Below are positions 6,462 to 11,614 of a stretch of 14,579 nt of DNA, one piece after another (the stretch's first letter is position 1; every line of letters starts with the position of its first letter). This DNA comes from CAYIBD01 sp964361655. Lineage in GTDB: Bacteria > Patescibacteriota > Minisyncoccia > Sungbacterales > SURF-37. Below the pieces are notes generated by a model. That model worked only from the letters and a program-made list of their open reading frames with translations, made no database searches and was not told where the DNA came from. A program made the position numbers and the translations under genes. The stretch is from the NCBI GenBank assembly GCA_964361655.1, contig CAYIBD010000018.1:1-14579 (forward strand), written 5' to 3'.

Positions 6462-6871
6462 TATTTCGGCCGTTTGGTTCCATATTTAGATCTCTGTTGT
6501 TTTCTCGCCTCCACCCCGCCGGCATCCAGCACGCCCCGAACAATGTGGTAGCGCACTCCGGGCAGATCCTTGACTCGGCCGCCGCGGATTATGACCACCG
6601 AGTGCTCCTGCAGGTTATGCCCCTCTCCGGGGATGTAGGCCGTAACTTCCATCCCATTGGTCAGGCGCACCCGCGCCACCTTGCGCAGCGCCGAATTCGG
6701 TTTCTTTGGCGTCATGGTGGTCACCTTGATGCAGACCCCGCGTTTGAACGGTGAGGGATAGAAAGCCGGCCGGTTCTCGAGGACGTTAAAACCGCGCTGG
6801 AGTGCCGGGGCCCGCGATTTGTACCGTCGCGGTTCGCGGCCATGTCTGATCAATTGACGGATTGTTGGCAT
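6461..6871 (-). CDS. rpsL: Ribosomal protein S12
   Basis: S12 (uS12) lines the decoding centre and is the classic site of streptomycin resistance. The 136-residue product has TPKKPNSALRK (54-64) and GGRVKDLPGVRYH (97-109), carrying wild-type-like residues at the usual resistance positions. Between PALQ and KRGVC there is an extra run of about 12-13 residues (roughly 27-42) compared with the E. coli form; related segments are common in CPR S12. It is the first gene of the translation cluster. Its start codon follows a 174-bp inverted-repeat element by one base, and the promoter lies on the far side of that element, so no ordinary ribosome-binding site is available. Confidence 0.97.
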   Translation of the reverse strand: MPTIRQLIRHGREPRRYKSRAPALQRGFNVLENRPAFYPSPFKRGVCIKVTTMTPKKPNSALRKVARVRLTNGMEVTAYIPGEGHNLQEHSVVIIRGGRVKDLPGVRYHIVRGVLDAGGVEARKQQRSKYGTKRPK

Positions 6872-6872
6872 A

Positions 6873-7046
6873 CCCGGTAGTACAACTTCGACCGGCTAAT
6901 CTATGGTAATCGGTTTCCGCCGGTACTGGGAGTGCCTATCGAACTCTATACCCACTAGTACAACGGCCAGAAAATTTCTACCCGGACAGGAAGAGACGCG
7001 TTGCCGCTACTCCACGAGGCGCCCTGTTCGAAGTTGTACTACCGGG
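6873..7046. mobile_element. MITE-like 174-bp element at the rpsL start codon
   Basis: The ends are perfect 19-bp inverted repeats, cccggtagtacaacttcga (6873-6891) and its complement (7028-7046). Both flanks carry cata (6869-6872 and 7047-7050), as a 4-bp target duplication would leave, and this includes the rpsL start codon. There is no transposase. The interior folds into contiguous arms: ccggc/gccgg (6892-6923), tact/agta (6924-6960), cgg/ccg (6964-6984) and acagg/cctgt (6986-7027). On the minus strand the last arm includes a GCG-GCAA-CGC stem with a GNRA loop. It could be a non-autonomous transposon or a structured leader RNA. The inverted repeats are certain; the mobility is inferred. Confidence 0.7.
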
Positions 7047-7066
7047 CATACAAAAACGCATTGCCC

Positions 7067-7095
7067 ATCGTAGCCGAAGGAGCCCGAGGGGTCAA
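7067..7095 (-). promoter_or_regulatory. Sigma70-type promoter of rpsL
   Basis: On the minus strand the -35 is TTGACC (7090-7095), the spacer 17 nt and the -10 TACGAT (7067-7072). It lies in the gap after the M50 protease gene, just upstream of the 174-bp element, which would therefore be transcribed as the rpsL leader. TTGACCCCTCG is shared with the tuf promoter. Confidence 0.75.
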
Positions 7096-7100
7096 CCGTA

Positions 7101-7742
7101 TCAGGGGCCGGCACCGGCAATCAGGCGGTAGAGAAGTGCCACCACCGGCAGAATCCAAGCCGAGAAGTAGAAGATAAAAAGGAGGAGGATGAAGAAACCA
7201 AACTGCTCGAGCATCCGGCGGATTCCCTCTGCCTGCGCCGGCAAGACCGCAAAGAGTACCTTCGAGCCGTCGAGCGGCGGAATGGGTACAAGGTTAAATA
7301 CCGCAAGCACCAAGTTGATGAGCGCAATAGCCGCCATGATATCAACGAGCGCGCCACCAGCTTGACCGATCCCTGGCGCCCAGGTGCCGGCCGAGCGAAC
7401 GGCAAGCCCGAAGATAATGGCCAGGAGAATGTTCGAGGCCGGGCCGGCCGCGCCGACGATGGCCGACCCAAGCTCTCTATTTTTCACTTGGAGGTAGTTT
7501 GGGTTATAGGGAACGGGTTTGGCCCAGCCGATGATAAAGCCACCGAGAAAAAAGCTGGCTACCGGCACCAGGACCGACCCAACGGGGTCAAGGTGCTTCA
7601 CCGGATTCAGGGTCAGGCGCCCGGCGTACCGTGCGGTAGGATCCCCGAGGGCATTGGCGGTTAGGCCGTGCGAAACCTCATGGATGACCACGGAGAAAAT
7701 CAAGATCACGAGCTGGAAAATCATTTGGATTGCAGGGTCCAT
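7101..7742 (-). CDS. M50-family membrane metalloprotease (site-2 protease type)
   Basis: The 213-residue integral membrane protein is a minimal M50/site-2-type protease of the YwhC-like group, which cuts substrates within the membrane. The zinc motif HEVSH (21-25) lies in the first membrane helix after FQLVILIFSVVI. The third ligand is in NLVPIPPLDGS (LDG at 157-159). GAAGPASNILLA (98-109) is the conserved N-P/G-rich helix of the family. There are about five to six hydrophobic segments and no PDZ domain. The start is the ATG at 7742, ten bases from palindromic repeat copy B, which fills the gap to the divergent rpmB. The substrate is unknown. Confidence 0.92.
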   Translation of the reverse strand: MDPAIQMIFQLVILIFSVVIHEVSHGLTANALGDPTARYAGRLTLNPVKHLDPVGSVLVPVASFFLGGFIIGWAKPVPYNPNYLQVKNRELGSAIVGAAGPASNILLAIIFGLAVRSAGTWAPGIGQAGGALVDIMAAIALINLVLAVFNLVPIPPLDGSKVLFAVLPAQAEGIRRMLEQFGFFILLLFIFYFSAWILPVVALLYRLIAGAGP

Positions 7743-7752
7743 AGGAATATGA

Positions 7753-7822
7753 TAGAAGCCAAGGTAGACGCCAGTGGCGTTTTACATGGCGTAGGTCTCT
7801 CTGGCGTTTAGCATGGCTTCTA
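7753..7822. repeat. Palindromic repeat family, copy B (70 bp)
   Basis: It has the same tagaagcca and tggcttcta ends as copies A and C but only three 16-bp units (one direct, two inverted), so it looks like an internal deletion. It occupies 70 of the roughly 79 bp between the divergent M50 gene and rpmB. Its last base is the A of the preferred rpmB start codon. Confidence 0.85.
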
Positions 7823-8007
7823 TGAAAAAGTGTGCTATCTGCGGCAAGGGCTCGATCATGGGCGGGAAGAGAAAGCTCCTCCGCGGACACTACAATCTTA
7901 CCAAAACCGAAAGAAAATATCCCAACTTGCAGTGGGCGCGGTTGGTATCGGGGAAACGGGTGAAGGCCTGCACAAGCTGCATCAAGAATTTGTATAAAGC
8001 GCGGTAA
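7822..8007 (+). CDS. rpmB: Ribosomal protein L28, zinc-binding form
   Basis: L28 (bL28) is a small 50S protein near the exit-tRNA site. The 61-residue product starts MKKCAICGKGS and has the conserved GKRKLLRGHYNLTKTERKYPNLQWARL body. It carries two CxxC pairs (C4/C7 and C50/C53), the zinc-bound C+ form. An in-frame ATG three codons earlier (7813) would add MAS, but those codons lie entirely inside repeat copy B, so the ATG at 7822 was chosen. No Shine-Dalgarno sequence is seen. A tRNA-Pro gene begins 4 bases after the stop, so the two are probably one transcript. Confidence 0.95.
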   Translation: MKKCAICGKGSIMGGKRKLLRGHYNLTKTERKYPNLQWARLVSGKRVKACTSCIKNLYKAR

Positions 8008-8011
8008 CAGA

Positions 8012-8082
8012 CGGGACGTAGTATATGGGTATTACACCGGGCTGGGGGTCCGGTAAACCGGGTTCAAGCCCCGGCGTCCCGA
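8012..8082 (+). tRNA. tRNA-Pro (anticodon GGG)
   Basis: The cloverleaf is complete. The acceptor stem is CGGGACG (8012-8018) with CGTCCCG (8075-8081), and the discriminator is A8082. The anticodon stem CCGGG/TCCGG encloses CTGGGGG, with GGG at 8044-8046. The variable loop has 4 bases. The T arm is CCGGG-TTCAAGC-CCCGG. C1-G72 and A73 are typical proline identity features, as is G37. The D stem has only three good pairs. CCA is not encoded. It follows rpmB by 4 bp and precedes a strong terminator. Confidence 0.93.
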
Positions 8083-8094
8083 ATAGCACAACAC

Positions 8095-8126
8095 GCCAAA
8101 ACCGCCCGCCTGCGGGCGGTTTTGGC
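8095..8126 (+). terminator. Terminator after rpmB-tRNA-Pro
   Basis: A perfect 15-bp stem gccaaaaccgcccgc / gcgggcggttttggc has a 2-base loop. The rising stem carries an A-tract and the falling stem a T-tract, so it can work in both directions. Confidence 0.85.
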
Positions 8127-8144
8127 ATTGGGCTGCATAGGGAC

Positions 8145-8172
8145 TTGATTTTTTTGACATTTTAGCTAGTAT
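8145..8172 (+). promoter_or_regulatory. Possible promoter of thyX
   Basis: TTGATT (8145-8150) and TAGTAT (8167-8172) are 16 bp apart, in an AT-rich patch directly after the tRNA terminator. A better -35 match, TTGACA (8154-8159), has no -10 at a normal distance, so the assignment is weak. Confidence 0.35.
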
Positions 8173-8239
8173 GATTTTGGTGTTGAGTCCGATTGTCGGG
8201 CTTAAATCGTACCTTCCCAACCAACGAGGAGGCGATGAA

Positions 8240-9025
8240 ATGCATAAGGTTGAACCCCAGGTTTTTCTCGTAGGCGAGACGAGAATTATTGAGAATGGTC
8301 TTCAGGCATACCTTGATTATCTGGGGATTCCTGACTGGATGTCCGATGCCCCGACCGACAGCGAGAAAATCGTGGAAGTGATGGGGCGATTATGTTATAG
8401 AAGTTTCCAGCCTGGAATGAACCGGAACGTCACCAAAATCCGAGAACACAATAGCGACTACCTTGCGAATGTCCTGAACGTCAAACATGGTTCGGTCATC
8501 GAGCACCCGGTGATGAACTTCATCTTCGCTGACGTAAGTCGTGTCTTCACGCATGAACTCGTTCGGCATCGAGCTGGCGTGGCGATTTCGCAAGAGTCTC
8601 TCCGGTTCGTACGTCTCGAGGACCTCGGTCAATGGCTTCCGACCGCGATACGCGAGAGTCCGGAAGCTATCGAGATGTTCGGTGAAACTTTCCGACACCT
8701 CGAAGGCCTTCAGGTACAGCTCGCAAAACTGTTCCACCTTGACGATGAGGGGGTTCCGTTCACACTTAAGAAGGAAATCACATCAGCGATGCGACGGATT
8801 GCTCCTATAGGTCTCGCCACGACCATCGGGTGGTCGGCAAACCCACGAACCCTCCGTTGGACGCTGGAGATGCGTACTCATCCGACGGCAGAGGAAGAAA
8901 TCCGCTTGGTGTTTGGTAAGGTTGACGAGATTGTCTGCGCGCGCTACCCTCATCTGTTCGGCGACTTTGAAGTTGCGACAGAAAAAGGGTTACCGTGGTA
9001 CAAACCGAAGAACAGTAAAGTGTAG
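8240..9025 (+). CDS. thyX: Flavin-dependent thymidylate synthase ThyX
   Basis: ThyX makes dTMP from dUMP using methylene-tetrahydrofolate and FAD-bound hydride. The 261-residue product carries the signature RHR at 109-111 followed by S120 and R122 (HELVRHRAGVAISQESLRF). Also visible are NVLNVKHGSVIEHPVMNFIF (79-98), the conserved His region, and a C-terminal ...IGWSANPRTLRWTLEMRTHPTAEEEIR helix. The textbook motif is RHRX7S; here eight residues separate RHR from the ES serine, a variant spacing. The ATG at 8240 follows a strong GAGGAGG site (8226-8232) with 7-nt spacing, so the earlier in-frame ATG at 8171 is rejected. It is probably transcribed alone, ending at the terminator at 9048-9083. 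Confidence 0.95.
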   Translation: MHKVEPQVFLVGETRIIENGLQAYLDYLGIPDWMSDAPTDSEKIVEVMGRLCYRSFQPGMNRNVTKIREHNSDYLANVLNVKHGSVIEHPVMNFIFADVSRVFTHELVRHRAGVAISQESLRFVRLEDLGQWLPTAIRESPEAIEMFGETFRHLEGLQVQLAKLFHLDDEGVPFTLKKEITSAMRRIAPIGLATTIGWSANPRTLRWTLEMRTHPTAEEEIRLVFGKVDEIVCARYPHLFGDFEVATEKGLPWYKPKNSKV

Positions 9026-9047
9026 TTCGCAACGAGCTCCAACCGGG

Positions 9048-9083
9048 GCCGTCATCGCAAGGTGGCGGCTCCTTTTTATTTTT
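9048..9083 (+). terminator. Terminator of thyX
   Basis: gccgtca (9048-9054) pairs with tggcggc (9063-9069) with one G-U pair. Then come two C and a T-rich run (9073-9083). It begins 22 bp after the thyX stop. Confidence 0.75.
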
Positions 9084-9139
9084 CAAAATTTCAAAGAGCA
9101 AATTATTGGGTGGTTTCAAACTTTTAACGCAACGGGTTC

Positions 9140-9228
9140 AATCAACGACCCTGCGCCAAGGGCGCAGGGTCGTTGATTACGAGGCAGGCAAGGCTGGGAG
9201 GCGAAAGGTGAAAGTTTTCACCTTTCGC
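9140..9228 (+). ncRNA. Strong hairpins, possible body of a structured RNA
   Basis: A perfect 18-bp stem with a 3-base loop (9140-9157 and 9161-9178) is followed by a 12-bp stem gcgaaaggtgaa/ttcacctttcgc (9201-9212 and 9217-9228). Smaller stems follow, ccgaa/ttcgg near 9250 and atagt/actat near 9270-9290, before the tRNA-like end. No coding frame is convincing. It may be the body of an RNA ending at the terminator at 9337, or a set of palindromic repeats. Confidence 0.4.
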
Positions 9229-9304
9229 GGGTATTGCGAGCACACCGAAATTCGGCGTAAGCAGAACGATAGTGAGCGCAGTACTATACCCAGGAACTTG
9301 TAGA

Positions 9305-9329
9305 CGGAGTTCGATTCTCCGCACCCCGA
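9305..9329 (+). pseudogene. tRNA-like 3' half (T arm, acceptor strand), proline type
   Basis: CGGAG-TTCGATT-CTCCG (9305-9321) is a perfect T arm. It is followed by CACCCCG and a discriminator A (9329), the usual 3' end of a tRNA-Pro. A terminator begins 7 bases later, as after a real tRNA. No matching 5' half (it would begin CGGGGTG) is found upstream in the window. It could be a broken tRNA, an integration scar, the 3' exon of an interrupted tRNA, or the 3' end of another RNA. Confidence 0.55.
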
Positions 9330-9336
9330 TATCTTC

Positions 9337-9366
9337 CCAAAAACCGCCCGCCGGGGGGGTTTTTGG
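9337..9366 (+). terminator. Terminator after the tRNA-like 3' half
   Basis: ccaaaaacc (9337-9345) pairs with ggtttttgg (9358-9366) around a GC-rich centre. The design is almost the same as the tRNA-Pro terminator at 8095-8126. Confidence 0.8.
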
Positions 9367-9375
9367 TTTAAGGCC

Positions 9376-9403
9376 TTGACTTTTGTCTAGCGACTCCCAT
9401 AAT
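9376..9403 (+). promoter_or_regulatory. Promoter of the 142-residue gene
   Basis: TTGACT (9376-9381) and CATAAT (9398-9403) are separated by 16 bp and lie directly after the preceding terminator. The leader to the start codon at 9452 would be about 40 nt. Confidence 0.6.
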
Positions 9404-9451
9404 GATACTTACCCTGCGGAGGCCCTACGCTCCCAGAAAGGAGGAGGGCTC

Positions 9452-9880
9452 ATGAGAAAAAGCATTGAAGATATCCTTGAGGACATCCTGCGGATGATCC
9501 TTGACACGGTGAACGAGAAATTTGGGCCGATGCTTACGGCCATCGAAGGCTCGCTCACTCAGTTTCTCCTGAATGCGCACGAGGAAGTTTGGGTCCCGGG
9601 CGGCTGTGGGAAGTGGCGTTTTGCCGCCGAGTACCGAAATAGCGGCAAACTCCTCGTACGGCTCGCACTCCCGCCAGAAGCGATCGCGGTCGATAGCAGT
9701 GCAGCACAAGTGATAGCTTGGGCGGATTCCGCCTCCCGGAAGGTTGTCGAGACCTTCGGGAGCGAAGCCGGTGCGCTCGTCGAGGTGTTGGCGGTGGTAG
9801 ATTTCCAAGACAAGAGACCGCCGCAGCACATCCATACCGGTCAGGTGACCACAAAAATCGGGGCCGAAACAGGGGGCTAG
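9452..9880 (+). CDS. Hypothetical protein, 142 residues
   Basis: I do not recognise this family. The start is the ATG at 9452, preceded by a strong AAGGAGGAG ribosome-binding site. An upstream in-frame TTG lies inside the promoter and is rejected. Residues 1-40 (RKSIEDILEDILRMILDTVN...) look like one long amphipathic helix. The middle has short strands (KWRFAAEYRNSGKLLVRLALP) and a second helical part (SAAQVIAWADSASRKVVETFG). The end is strand-rich, then polar (QHIHTGQVTTKIG). There is no signal peptide or membrane segment. It has its own promoter and a terminator, so it is a separate transcription unit between thyX and the convergent small gene. Confidence 0.75.
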   Translation: MRKSIEDILEDILRMILDTVNEKFGPMLTAIEGSLTQFLLNAHEEVWVPGGCGKWRFAAEYRNSGKLLVRLALPPEAIAVDSSAAQVIAWADSASRKVVETFGSEAGALVEVLAVVDFQDKRPPQHIHTGQVTTKIGAETGG

Positions 9881-9885
9881 CCTAT

Positions 9886-9922
9886 GGGGCAGCCTGCGCC
9901 GTCGCAGCTGCCCCGTTTCTTT
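9886..9922 (+). terminator. Terminator of the 142-residue gene
   Basis: ggggcag (9886-9892) pairs with ctgcccc (9908-9914), with an inner ctgcg/cgcag stem, followed by gtttcttt. It starts 5 bp after the stop codon. Confidence 0.8.
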
Positions 9923-9970
9923 ACCCCCTGGCTCTGGATGAGGGCTTCGCGCTGCAAGTTAGTCGCCGAA

Positions 9971-10025
9971 GATGAAAATAAAATCCCCACGAGGGTGGCG
10001 CGTACGTCTACGCGTCCTCATGGGG
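9971..10025 (-). terminator. Terminator of the 83-residue gene
   Basis: On the minus strand, ccccatgagg pairs with cctcgtgggg (10016-10025 and 9985-9994, one G-U pair), with an inner cgcgta/tacgcg stem. It is followed by ATTTTATTTTC (9974-9984). It faces the convergent terminator at 9886-9922. Confidence 0.8.
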
Positions 10026-10095
10026 CTCGGCCACGGCGCCCTCGGCGCTTCGGCCTCTGGGTCGGCGGGGGCGACCCATTTCGCAAACGATGAGG

Positions 10096-10347
10096 TTACG
10101 GTGACTGGACTGCCAGTGACCTGAACTTCAGGTACTTCCGGGGCATGGCCAGCTCGATGGTTCTCCCATCGGTGCTGCGAACCCTCACCCACTGCTCGCC
10201 GCCGCCGTTCCCGGTGGCGGTGAATTCGGAGCCGGGGATAACTTCCACCTCCGCCTCAATGAGGCGCACGGCCTTGTGACAGCTGGGGTGTCTTGGGTGT
10301 CGTCGGCAGTATTCAGCGAATTCCGTGCTCACAATCGCCAGCTGCAT
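10096..10347 (-). CDS. Hypothetical protein, 83 residues, Cys/His-rich N-terminus
   Basis: I do not recognise this family. The N-terminal part has a compact cluster of possible metal ligands: C14, H17, H20, C23 and H24 in AEYCRRHPRHPSCHKA. A strand-rich, probably small beta-barrel or SH3-like part follows (EVEVIPGSEFTATG...EQWVRVRSTDGRTIELAMPRKYLKF). There is no signal peptide. The start is the ATG at 10347 with a G-rich stretch upstream (eight G in a row) but no classic Shine-Dalgarno sequence. It has a good promoter (10406-10434) and a strong terminator (9971-10025), so it is a complete single-gene unit, and this supports it as a real gene. Confidence 0.7.
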   Translation of the reverse strand: MQLAIVSTEFAEYCRRHPRHPSCHKAVRLIEAEVEVIPGSEFTATGNGGGEQWVRVRSTDGRTIELAMPRKYLKFRSLAVQSP

Positions 10348-10405
10348 ACACGTCCCCCCCCGCTTTAAAGGTTCACCGCTCTCCCCGCTCTAACCCATTA
10401 CCGGC

Positions 10406-10434
10406 ATACTACTGGCTGGCAGATCGTCTGTCAA
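10406..10434 (-). promoter_or_regulatory. Sigma70-type promoter of the 83-residue gene
   Basis: On the minus strand the -35 is a consensus TTGACA (10429-10434), the spacer is 17 nt and the -10 is TAGTAT (10406-10411). The leader would be about 50 nt. Confidence 0.75.
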
Positions 10435-10500
10435 TGCGCTATCCCCAATGTGAAAAGCCCCGCGCGATCGGCATAGCTTCAGCAAAATATCAGGTGGGTG

Positions 10501-10562
10501 TCCCCAGTTGCCGGCCCAGGGACTGGGGAGCAAACGTGCCCAATCCCCAATCCCCGGGCCGG
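10501..10562. repeat. Interleaved inverted repeats (pseudoknot-like)
   Basis: tccccagt (10501-10508) pairs with actgggga (10522-10529). ccggccc (10511-10517), inside that loop, pairs with gggccgg (10556-10562). Two tandem aatcccc words lie between. It lies in the gap downstream of the kinase operon and upstream of the promoter at 10406-10434; nothing coding is seen. Confidence 0.55.
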
Positions 10563-10596
10563 AACGCTATCGGACTCCCTGAAAAAATGACTTGAT

Positions 10597-10800
10597 CTAA
10601 AGCGTATAGCCGATCTGCGGAGCTTTCACTTCTAGGATACCAGAGAAACTCACCGGGGGTAACGGTTTGAGCCCTTGTGATTGCGAAAACCTGTTGCCCG
10701 CCAGAACACGAGAAGCAAAGGAATCAAGAGCGCCCTGCCATTCGCGAGCTTCCTCGCCATTCAGAGAGCGCAGAGCTATAACAAGCGAAACCGCGTTCAT
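10597..10800 (-). CDS. Hypothetical small protein, 67 residues, coupled to the NMP kinase
   Basis: I do not recognise this family. The ATG at 10800 overlaps the stop codon of the kinase gene in an ATGA arrangement (4-bp overlap), the main reason to call it. The first 35 residues look helical (VSLVIALRSLNGEEAREWQGALDSFASRVLA). The rest is proline- and glycine-rich with no motif. It would be the last gene of the comEC-hydrolase-kinase run. Confidence 0.5.
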   Translation of the reverse strand: MNAVSLVIALRSLNGEEAREWQGALDSFASRVLAGNRFSQSQGLKPLPPVSFSGILEVKAPQIGYTL

Positions 10801-11582
10801 AACCCGAGAACATCAGCGGTCTGACGGATAAACGCCACCGCCACCGCGGCGGGCAGCAAACTGTATGACGGCATCCCCGCATCATCCGTCACCACCCATG
10901 GCTCCTCAATCACTCGGACCTGCTTTTCCCGATCGTCCCACTCGTAGCGATAGGCCGGCGTAATCTCGTAGCGGTCAACGTACTCCTCGGCCACGGCAAC
11001 CGGCACGGAGTTCCGTAAGAAAACCTTGGGCACACCTTGGAGATCAAGGAGAGTCCGCATGACCTTCTCGTCGGCTTCCCCCCGCTCGCGAATGGCCTCG
11101 ATCCCGAGTTCATCCCCTTCTTTGGGCACCATTCGCATCTTCCCGAAGCCGGGACACTCCGGGTTGTCACAGAGAAGGTAGAACTTCCTCTCCGCCTCAT
11201 CGTAGGCGACATCTCGCGTACGGAGGAGTTTCACGTTCCGCGGCGTCTGGCAGCGAGGACAGACGACGCGATGGCGCATCCGCTCGTCAATGACCGCGGC
11301 GGGGACGTCAATGAACACNNNNNNNNNNNNNNNNNNNNNNNNNNNNNNNNNNNNNNNNNNNNNNNNNNNNNNNNNNNNNNNNNNNNNNNNNNNNNNNNNN
11401 NNNNNNNNNNNNNNNNNNAGAAACCCCACGAACGTATTTTCGCCAAGATAATCGCGGAGTTTCTCGATCGCCGGCCCGGCTTTCAGTTGAAAGTAGCGGC
11501 GGCGTTCCACCGGATCCTCGAGGCGGAAAGGGGGCGACCCTTCAACCTTGGTTTTAAAAACGGGGAAGTGTAGATCGGCCAT
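10797..11582 (-). CDS. Zinc-ribbon nucleoside monophosphate kinase (adenylate kinase-like), interrupted by sequence gap
   Basis: The product looks like a P-loop NMP kinase of the adenylate-kinase fold, in a form common in CPR genomes. The visible N-terminus is MADLHFPVFKTK...VERRRYFQLKAGPAIEKLRDYLGENTFVGF, after which the P-loop would come; that part is hidden by 100 N. After the gap come VFIDVPAAVIDERM (a core strand and helix), then a LID-like zinc ribbon CPRCQTPRN...LLCDNPECPGF and a helical end. The ATG at 11582 was chosen; a TTG 12 codons upstream overlaps the hydrolase stop. It starts 32 bp after the MBL gene. The nucleotide specificity cannot be judged without the missing core. The two halves share a frame across the N run, but the run length is arbitrary. 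Confidence 0.8.
   Translation of the reverse strand: MADLHFPVFKTKVEGSPPFRLEDPVERRRYFQLKAGPAIEKLRDYLGENTFVGFXXXXXXXXXXXXXXXXXXXXXXXXXXXXXXXXXXVFIDVPAAVIDERMRHRVVCPRCQTPRNVKLLRTRDVAYDEAERKFYLLCDNPECPGFGKMRMVPKEGDELGIEAIRERGEADEKVMRTLLDLQGVPKVFLRNSVPVAVAEEYVDRYEITPAYRYEWDDREKQVRVIEEPWVVTDDAGMPSYSLLPAAVAVAFIRQTADVLGL
11319..11418. other. Scaffold gap of 100 N
   Basis: Exactly 100 N, the usual placeholder for a gap of unknown size, lie in the P-loop region of the kinase gene. In E. coli adenylate kinase about 100 residues separate the P-loop from the equivalent FDVP strand, so the real gap is probably nearer 300 nt than 100. Confidence 0.95.
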
Positions 11583-11614
11583 AGTATTGAATCTATCAGA
11601 CCCTCGCGCCCTAC

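Noticed and set aside
16..7103. Alternative genetic code (UGA as glycine)
   Set aside because: UGA ends the GIY-YIG, S10 and M50 genes exactly where their families end.
8154..8175. TTGACA/TATGAT promoter pair before thyX
   Set aside because: The spacing is only 10 bp, too short for sigma70; a weaker pair with 16-bp spacing was listed instead.
9105..9329. tmRNA gene
   Set aside because: The end looks tRNA-like, but there is no G3-U70 pair (position 70 is C), no matching 5' acceptor, and no tag frame of the usual type.
8012..9329. Integrated element between tRNA-Pro (attL) and the tRNA-like 3' half (attR)
   Set aside because: The two tRNA 3' ends differ at many positions, so they are not a duplicated attachment site; no integrase lies between them.
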